Of a DNA stretch of 64,000 bases, positions 58,240-64,000 are shown piece by piece. How positions within the stretch are numbered: position 1 is the stretch's first letter; every line of letters begins with the position of its first letter. This DNA is from Pandoraea fibrosis. Lineage in GTDB: Bacteria > Pseudomonadota > Gammaproteobacteria > Burkholderiales > Burkholderiaceae. The notes below the pieces were generated by a model that worked only from the letters and a program-made list of their open reading frames with translations, was not told where the DNA came from and made no database searches. The DNA is taken from assembly GCF_000807775.2 (NCBI RefSeq), contig NZ_CP047385.1:186001-250000 (forward strand), given 5' to 3'. Made by a program: the position numbers and the translations under genes.

Positions 58240-58393
58240 GTTCGTCCGCGCCTTTGCCATGCGTGTCGCGTCACGTCTCGCGGCACGCCCGGCGCCGTCT
58301 TATCACGCCGGACGATTCGCTTATGCCACGCTTTTTTTGCCCTCTCCGCAAATTGCGCGATACTGCCGGATCGGCTGTCACAAGGAGTTGGCG

Positions 58394-59200
58394 ATGTTCG
58401 AGAAATACCGCGTACCGCTCGGCAAGAAGCTCGACCTGTCGGACTACGATCCGGCCGACAAGCCGTTTTCCGGCGACAACAAGGACGACGACAAGGCGCG
58501 CATGGCCGAACTGGCGCTCAAGCTCGACGAGTTGCAGACCATTCTGCACGCCAACAGCCAGCATCGTGTCCTGCTCGTATTGCAGGGCATGGACACCAGC
58601 GGCAAGGACGGCACCATTCGCGCGGTGTTCCAGAACGTCGATCCGCTCGGTATCCGCGTGGCGAATTTCAAGTCTCCCACGCCCATCGAACTAGCTCACG
58701 ATTTCCTGTGGCGCGTGCATCGGGTGGTGCCGGGGGCGGGCGAACTGGTGATCTTCAATCGCAGCCATTACGAAGACGTGCTCATCACGCGCGTGCACGA
58801 CTGGATCGATGCCGACGAGTGCAAGCGCCGCTATACCCACATCAACAACTTCGAACGCCTGCTCGCGGATAACAACACGCGCATCATCAAGTGCTTCCTG
58901 CATATCTCGGCGGAGGAGCAGCGCAAGCGGCTTCAGGAGCGTATCGACGATCCGAACAAACACTGGAAATTCGAGCTGAACGACCTCAAGGAACGCAGCT
59001 TCTGGCCGCAATACACCAAGGCCTATGAGGCCGCGTTGCCGGCCACCTCGACGGAAGATGCGCCGTGGTATATCGTGCCTTCCGATTCAAAACGCCACCG
59101 TAATCTGATGGTGGCAGAGTTGCTGGTGCAGGCGCTGACCGATCTGAAGCTGTCCTATCCGCCCGCGAGGCCCGAACTGACGGGCATGAAGGTGGAATGA
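58394..59200 (+). CDS. ppk2: Polyphosphate kinase 2 family protein
   Basis: 268 aa single-domain PPK2 that moves phosphate between polyphosphate and nucleotides. The Walker A is GMDTSGKDGT (65-74), and the lid and Walker B region has NRSHYEDVL. The ERSFWPQYTKAYE and DAPWYIVPSDSKR segments are family marks. The ATG at 58394 has AAGGAG 7 bases upstream; in-frame readings from 58226 overlap the terminator region. One-domain type, probably class I or III; the preferred nucleotide cannot be told. Confidence 0.94.
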   Translation: MFEKYRVPLGKKLDLSDYDPADKPFSGDNKDDDKARMAELALKLDELQTILHANSQHRVLLVLQGMDTSGKDGTIRAVFQNVDPLGIRVANFKSPTPIELAHDFLWRVHRVVPGAGELVIFNRSHYEDVLITRVHDWIDADECKRRYTHINNFERLLADNNTRIIKCFLHISAEEQRKRLQERIDDPNKHWKFELNDLKERSFWPQYTKAYEAALPATSTEDAPWYIVPSDSKRHRNLMVAELLVQALTDLKLSYPPARPELTGMKVE

Positions 59201-59347
59201 TGCGGTGCCGCATGGCCAACGAAGACAAACAGGCATGACGTGAACGGCTGTGGGGATCCACGGCCGTTTTGATAGAAAAAACAGGCGCGGCCGGGCGAAC
59301 GGGGGTTTGCCGGGCAATGGGCGTCGCATGGGGAAACGGGGAAGAAG

Positions 59348-60580
59348 ATGAGTGACGAGAACGCCCGCCGGCAAACGCCGGAGGACGCTGCCGAGCGCGG
59401 GCATCAGACGGCCATCCACGGTAGCGCAGGCGGTACATCGCGAGGCACGGCGCGCTCGCGCCGCTGGATCACCGGCGTACTGGCCGTGGTGGTGATTGCT
59501 GGGGCCGGCGCATGGCTGCGCTCACGCGGCGCGGAGAAGCCCGCCAAGGCGGCGCTTGCCCCTTCGGTGACGGCCGCCACCGTCGAAGTGCGTGATGTGC
59601 CAGTGCGGCTCATCGCCAACGGCACGGTCACGGCGCGTCAGACCATCGAAGTGCGTCCGCAGATTTCCAGCACCATCCGACAGGTCCACATCAAGGAAGG
59701 CGATTTCGTCAAAGCGGGGCAGTTGTTGTTCTCGCTCGACGCGCGCATGGACGAAGCCAACCTCAAGAAAGTGCAGGCGCAACTGGCCAAGGACGAAGCC
59801 GATCTCGCCAACGCCCGCCGCACGCTCGCCCGCACGAAGCAACTGATCGCCGAGCATTTCGTCTCGCAAAGCGCCCTCGATACTGCGCAGAGCAGCGTCG
59901 ACAGTCTGACGGCGCAAGTCGCCGCCGACCGGGCAGCGATCTCGGCCAGTCAGGTCGCGGTCGACTACAACCAGATTCGCGCCGGCATCGACGGCCGTAC
60001 CGGGGCGATCAACGTTCACCCGGGCAGTCTCGTCACGCCGGGCGGGGCGGCGCTCGTGAGCATCACGCAGCTCGATCCGATCGATATCAGCTTCACGTTG
60101 CCGGAAGGTGCGCTGGCCGAGTTGCAGGCTGCACGCGCCGGCGGCCCGGTCGCTGTAACGGCCACGCTTGGCACCACCGGCGTGACGGCTACCGGGCAAC
60201 TCAGCTTCATCGACAACGCCGTGGATTCGCAAACGGGCACGATTCGCCTGAAGGCCGCCTACGACAATCGCGATGCGAAGCTGTGGCCCGGCATGTATCT
60301 GAACATCGCGGTGATCGGCCGCGTGCTCAAGCAGGCCAGCGTGGTGCCGCCGCAGGCGGTGCAGACCGGCCCCGACGGCAAGTTCGTCTATGTCATCGGC
60401 GCCGACGGCCGGGTGAGCGCGAAGCCCGTGAAGGTCGGTTACGTGGAAGCGAAGCTGGCGGTCGTCGAGGGGGTGCCCGCAGGCGCGCGCGTGGTGCAGG
60501 AAGGCGCGGAAAATCTGCGTCCGGGCAACGCGGTGACGATTGTGGCGTCGCGTGACGGCGCCGCCGGGAAAGCGCCATGA
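59348..60580 (+). CDS. RND efflux periplasmic adaptor (MdtA-like)
   Basis: 410 aa membrane fusion protein. One N-terminal membrane anchor (about 39-57), then the barrel-sandwich/lipoyl halves (RPQISSTIRQVHIKEGDFVKAG), a long helical hairpin (about 130-200), and the beta-barrel with LPEGALAELQ. The ATG at 59348 has a GGGGAAG site. Its stop overlaps the permease start by 4 bases, so they are translationally coupled. It links the RND pump to an outer-membrane channel not in view. Confidence 0.94.
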   Translation: MSDENARRQTPEDAAERGHQTAIHGSAGGTSRGTARSRRWITGVLAVVVIAGAGAWLRSRGAEKPAKAALAPSVTAATVEVRDVPVRLIANGTVTARQTIEVRPQISSTIRQVHIKEGDFVKAGQLLFSLDARMDEANLKKVQAQLAKDEADLANARRTLARTKQLIAEHFVSQSALDTAQSSVDSLTAQVAADRAAISASQVAVDYNQIRAGIDGRTGAINVHPGSLVTPGGAALVSITQLDPIDISFTLPEGALAELQAARAGGPVAVTATLGTTGVTATGQLSFIDNAVDSQTGTIRLKAAYDNRDAKLWPGMYLNIAVIGRVLKQASVVPPQAVQTGPDGKFVYVIGADGRVSAKPVKVGYVEAKLAVVEGVPAGARVVQEGAENLRPGNAVTIVASRDGAAGKAP

Positions 60581-63500
60581 ACCTGTCCGAACTCTGTATC
60601 CGCCGGCCGGTCATGACGATCCTGCTGTGCGTCGCGGCGGTCGTCGCAGGCTTGATCGCCTACGGCCAGATTCCGATTTCCGCGCTGCCCAGCTACAACT
60701 CGCCGGTCATTCAGGTCACCGCGACCTTGCCGGGGGCGAGTCCGGAGACGATGGCCGCGTCCGTGGCCGCGCCGATGGAAAAGCAGTTCTCGACGATTGC
60801 CGGTGTGGCGGTCATCAGCTCGACCAATACGCAGGGCACCACGTCGATCATCATCGAATTCGACAGCGATCGGGATATCGATGCGGCTGCCGTCGACGTG
60901 CAGGCGGCGTTGTTCCGCGCGCAGCGCAAGCTGCCGGTGGAGATGACGACGCCGCCGTCATACCGCAAGGTGAATCCGGCCGACGCGCCGATTCTGTTTC
61001 TCGCGATGAACTCGCCGTCGATGTCGCTGGCCGAACTCGACGACTACGCGGAAAACCTCGTCTCTCCCACGCTTTCCACGCTGCCCGGCGTGGCGCAGGT
61101 GCTGATCTTCGGGCAGAAGCGTTTCGCCGTGCGCGTGAAGGCGCGTCCCGACGCGCTCGCCGCGCGCAAGCTCACGCTCGACGACGTGGCGCGTGCCCTG
61201 GCTTCGGCCAATGCCAACAGCCCGGTCGGCACGCTCGACGGCAATCGCCAGACGCTGACCATCGAGGCGAATCGCCAGATGACCAAGGCCGACCAGTTCG
61301 CGAGCCTGATCATCGCGAGCGTGAACGGCAACCCGGTGTATCTGCGCGATGTGGCCGACGTGCAGGACAGCGTCGAATCCGTGAAGACCGGCAGTTGGGT
61401 CAATGGCGAGCGCTCGATCGTGCTCGCGGTGCTGCGTCAGCCCAATGCGAATACGGTAGCCACCGTCGATCAGGTCAAGGCGGCGCTGCCGCGTCTCGCG
61501 GAGCAGATGCCGCAGTCGATTCAGGTCAAGCTGCTCAACGATCGCTCGGTGTCGATTCGCGAGTCCATCGACGACGTGCAGTTCACGCTTGGCCTGACGG
61601 TGATTCTCGTCACGCTGGTGATCTTCCTGTTCCTGCGCCGTCTGGCTGCCACGTTGATTCCGGTGATGTCGCTGCCGGTGTCGCTGATCGGCACCGTCGC
61701 GCTCATGAAGGGGATGGGCTATTCCATCGACAACATCTCGCTGCTGGGCATCACGCTCGCCGTGGGGCTGGTCGTGGACGACGCCATCGTGATGCTCGAG
61801 AACATCGTACGTCATATCGAGAACGGCGTACCGCCATTGCGTGCGGCGCTGGTGGGGTCGCGAGAAATGGGCTTCACGATTCTGTCGATCTCGATTTCGC
61901 TGGTGGCGGTGTTCATCCCGATCTTCTTCATGCCGGGGGTGATCGGGTTGATGTTCCACGAATTCGCCGTGGTGGTGTCGCTCGCCATTCTGGTGTCGGC
62001 GGCCGTGTCGCTCACTTTGATACCGATGTTGTGCAGCCGCTATCTCAGGCACGAGCAGGACGAAGGGCTGGGGCTGCGCGCCACGCAGTGGTTCGAAGAC
62101 GGCTTCGTTTGGGTGCAGAACGGTTATGTGCGCAGCGTGGATTGGTGTCTCGCGCATCGCCGGTGGGTGATGGGAGCGGCGGCGGCCACGTTTGTCGCCA
62201 CGGGCGTGTTGTTTGCCACGATTCCGAAGGGCTTCTTCCCGAGTGAAGACATCGGGCAGGTGCAGGTCACGGCCGAAGGTGCGCAGGACATTTCGTTCAC
62301 GGCGATGTCGGCGCTGCTGCGTCAGGCGGGCGACATCATCCGTGCGAACCCGGCGGTGAAAACGGTGATCGTGTCGGCCAACGACAGCAATCAGGGCCGT
62401 ATGTTCATCAACCTGAAGCCGCATGGCGAGCGTGCGCACATGAGCGAGGTGCTCGAAGGGCTGCGGCGCGACGTCAAGCAGGTGCCGGGGCTCAACGTCT
62501 ACTTCAATCCGGTGCAGAACCTGCAACTGGGCGGCAAGCAGAGCAAGAGCCGCTATCAGTACGTGATGCAGAGCGTGAAGCCGGGCGAAATGCAGTTGTG
62601 GTCCGACCGGCTGATGAACCTCATGCGTGCCGACCCGATCTTCCGGGATGTGACGACCGATGCGCAGATGAAGGGCCTGCAAGCGCAGCTCACCATCGAT
62701 CGCGACAAGGCAAATACGCTGGGTGTGGCCATTGGCGACATTCGAAGCGCGTTGTACAGCGCGTTCGGCGAGCGTCAGGTCTCGACGATCTACACGCCGA
62801 GCGACAGCTATCAGGTCATCCTTCAGGCTGACGATAACGACCGTCGCGACGAAGGCGCATTCGACAAGATCTATGTGCGCGGCAAGGGCGGTGCGTTGGT
62901 GCCGCTCTCGGCGGTCGCCACGGTCGAGCGCAAGATGGGACCGGTGTCGGTGAACCATCAGGGTCAGTTGCAGGCGGTCACGCTGTCGTTCAATCTGGCG
63001 CCGGGCGCGGCGCTGGGCGACGCGTCGCAGAAGATCGTCGGCTTCCAGCAGCAACTGGGCTTCCCGCCGAGCATCATCACGAGTTGGGGCGGCGATGCGG
63101 CCGCGTTCCAGAAGTCGCAGTCCAGCCAGATCGTGCTGCTGGTCGGCGCGCTGCTCGTGATCTATGTGCTGCTTGGCGTGCTGTACGAGAGCTACATCCA
63201 TCCGATCACGATTCTCGCGGGCTTGCCGTCGGCGGCCGTCGGGGCGCTGATTACCCTGCGCTTGTTCGGTATGGACCTGTCGCTGATCGCGGTGATCGGT
63301 GTCCTGATGCTCATCGGTATCGTGAAGAAGAACGCGATCATGATGATCGACTTCGCACTCGACGCGCAGCGCAACGGCGGCATGACACCCCTTGAGGCGA
63401 TTCGTCAGGCATGTGCGTTGCGCTTCCGTCCGATCATGATGACGACGCTCGCGGCACTCATGGGCGCGTTGCCGATTGCGCTGGGGCTCGGTGCGGGCGC

Positions 63501-63735
63501 GGAACTGCGTCAGCCGCTCGGTCTGGCCGTGGTCGGTGGCTTGCTGTTCTCGCAGGTCATCACGCTCTACATCACGCCGGTGATCTATCTCTATCTCGAT
63601 CGCTTCGCAGGCAAGGGGCCACTGGTACTGCCCGGCGACAAGGCAGCGAACGACGCCCCCGAGTCGGACCATAGCGGCGCGAGCGGGCATGGCTCGGCCC
63701 GCATCGAAGGTCCTCATGCAGGCACGGCGCACTGA
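60577..63735 (+). CDS. RND multidrug efflux permease (MdtB/MuxB-like)
   Basis: 1052 aa, the usual size. Twelve transmembrane segments and two large periplasmic loops. The proton-relay Asp pair is D401-D402 (VVDDAIVMLENI), and the TM10 lysine is in LIGIVKKNAIMMID. N-terminal MNLSELCIRRPVMTILLC and APMEKQFSTIAGV resemble the MdtB/MdtC subgroup. Exports drugs or metabolites by proton antiport. Only one permease gene is in view; a second or an outer-membrane factor may lie to the right. Confidence 0.95.
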   Translation: MNLSELCIRRPVMTILLCVAAVVAGLIAYGQIPISALPSYNSPVIQVTATLPGASPETMAASVAAPMEKQFSTIAGVAVISSTNTQGTTSIIIEFDSDRDIDAAAVDVQAALFRAQRKLPVEMTTPPSYRKVNPADAPILFLAMNSPSMSLAELDDYAENLVSPTLSTLPGVAQVLIFGQKRFAVRVKARPDALAARKLTLDDVARALASANANSPVGTLDGNRQTLTIEANRQMTKADQFASLIIASVNGNPVYLRDVADVQDSVESVKTGSWVNGERSIVLAVLRQPNANTVATVDQVKAALPRLAEQMPQSIQVKLLNDRSVSIRESIDDVQFTLGLTVILVTLVIFLFLRRLAATLIPVMSLPVSLIGTVALMKGMGYSIDNISLLGITLAVGLVVDDAIVMLENIVRHIENGVPPLRAALVGSREMGFTILSISISLVAVFIPIFFMPGVIGLMFHEFAVVVSLAILVSAAVSLTLIPMLCSRYLRHEQDEGLGLRATQWFEDGFVWVQNGYVRSVDWCLAHRRWVMGAAAATFVATGVLFATIPKGFFPSEDIGQVQVTAEGAQDISFTAMSALLRQAGDIIRANPAVKTVIVSANDSNQGRMFINLKPHGERAHMSEVLEGLRRDVKQVPGLNVYFNPVQNLQLGGKQSKSRYQYVMQSVKPGEMQLWSDRLMNLMRADPIFRDVTTDAQMKGLQAQLTIDRDKANTLGVAIGDIRSALYSAFGERQVSTIYTPSDSYQVILQADDNDRRDEGAFDKIYVRGKGGALVPLSAVATVERKMGPVSVNHQGQLQAVTLSFNLAPGAALGDASQKIVGFQQQLGFPPSIITSWGGDAAAFQKSQSSQIVLLVGALLVIYVLLGVLYESYIHPITILAGLPSAAVGALITLRLFGMDLSLIAVIGVLMLIGIVKKNAIMMIDFALDAQRNGGMTPLEAIRQACALRFRPIMMTTLAALMGALPIALGLGAGAELRQPLGLAVVGGLLFSQVITLYITPVIYLYLDRFAGKGPLVLPGDKAANDAPESDHSGASGHGSARIEGPHAGTAH

Positions 63736-63750
63736 CGCGCTGATGTTCTG

Positions 63751-63806
63751 ATACCGAAGGCAGGCAGAGCAAAAGCCTCTGCTTGCGCCACCTGCCTTCG
63801 GGGTAT
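63751..63806. terminator. Long imperfect inverted repeat after the RND permease
   Basis: Outer arms ataccgaaggcagg and cctgccttcggggtat (2-base bulge) enclose an inner hairpin (gcagag with ctctgc). It begins 15 bases past the permease stop. There is no T-run, so it may be a Rho-assisted or processing signal. Nothing else convincing is seen to the end of the window. Confidence 0.5.
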
Positions 63807-64000
63807 CACGCGGCCATCCAACCCGCGTAGGCAAGGCATGCAACGTGCCTTGTGAAATCACTGATTAGCGCCGTTGGCACACGACGTTGTGAATACTCTC
63901 GCTGCGGTTGGGGTAATTCCGACGCTGGCAAATCTCGGCATGACGTCACCGATTCCCGGTGATCCGCGTACACCCTCGTTCGGCACATCATTTCCGGCAC

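Noticed and set aside
60958..63861. 967-codon minus-strand frame opposite the RND permease
   Set aside because: Arg/His-rich antisense frame, no recognisable motif.
63806..64000. 64-codon minus-strand frame at the right edge
   Set aside because: No family resemblance or ribosome site visible; too short and cut by the window edge.

Overview
The window is one continuous, gene-dense piece of a high-GC bacterial chromosome. Protein families and gene order point to a betaproteobacterium of the Burkholderiales, most like Pandoraea or a close relative. The assignment is inferred from gene content (fmt-htpX-rsmB-DUF4390-ntrYX, mreBCD-mrdA-rodA divergent from gatCAB, PiuC-type iron locus, GTP-dependent PEPCK); no search was run. 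Most of the window is core genome. There is no prophage, insertion sequence or CRISPR array.

Layout. 1-8.6 kb: an orphan amino-acid-type solute-binding protein divergent from a GntR/FadR-type regulator, a small molybdopterin-fold protein, a giant BTAD/pseudo-cyclase/ATPase/TPR regulator and an orphan sulfonate-type binding protein. 8.6-12.2 kb: an iron locus with a Fur-box match, a TonB-dependent siderophore receptor and a PiuC hydroxylase. 12.3-17 kb: small envelope proteins (Spy-like, DoxX, a repeat protein), a thioesterase, a patatin lipase and a 2-hydroxyacid dehydrogenase. 17-25 kb: pckG, a low-GC FitAB/VapBC-type toxin-antitoxin pair, and a two-component system divergent from cstA plus its small partner gene. 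25-28 kb: hemN with an FNR/Anr-like site, divergent from a LysR regulator.

28-43 kb: topB, a thioredoxin and dprA on the minus strand, then def, a GT39 glycosyltransferase, fmt, htpX, rsmB, a DUF4390 gene, ntrY and a short ntrX on the plus strand, ending at tRNA-Phe. 43-47.3 kb: queC-queE-queD (queuosine precursor synthesis), a small PPxY-motif protein, a DsrE-like periplasmic protein and a Sel1-repeat protein. 47.4-53.6 kb: the cell-shape operon mreB-mreC-mreD-mrdA-rodA on the minus strand. 54-58.2 kb: gatC-gatA-lipoprotein-gatB, the tRNA-dependent amidotransferase with a lipoprotein gene inside. 58.4-63.7 kb: ppk2 and an RND efflux adaptor/permease pair.

Points most worth attention: the PPxY protein that starts 16 bases after a strong terminator; the BTAD regulator with a degenerate cyclase domain; the FNR-like box and cysteine-rich N-terminal extension of hemN; a leader hairpin before htpX; a tRNA-Phe with a C5-A68 acceptor mismatch; and a decamer tandem repeat at the end of the lipoprotein gene inside gatCAB. 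None of these is a proven new system. Coordinates of starts were chosen by eye from ribosome-binding sites, overlaps and usual family length.
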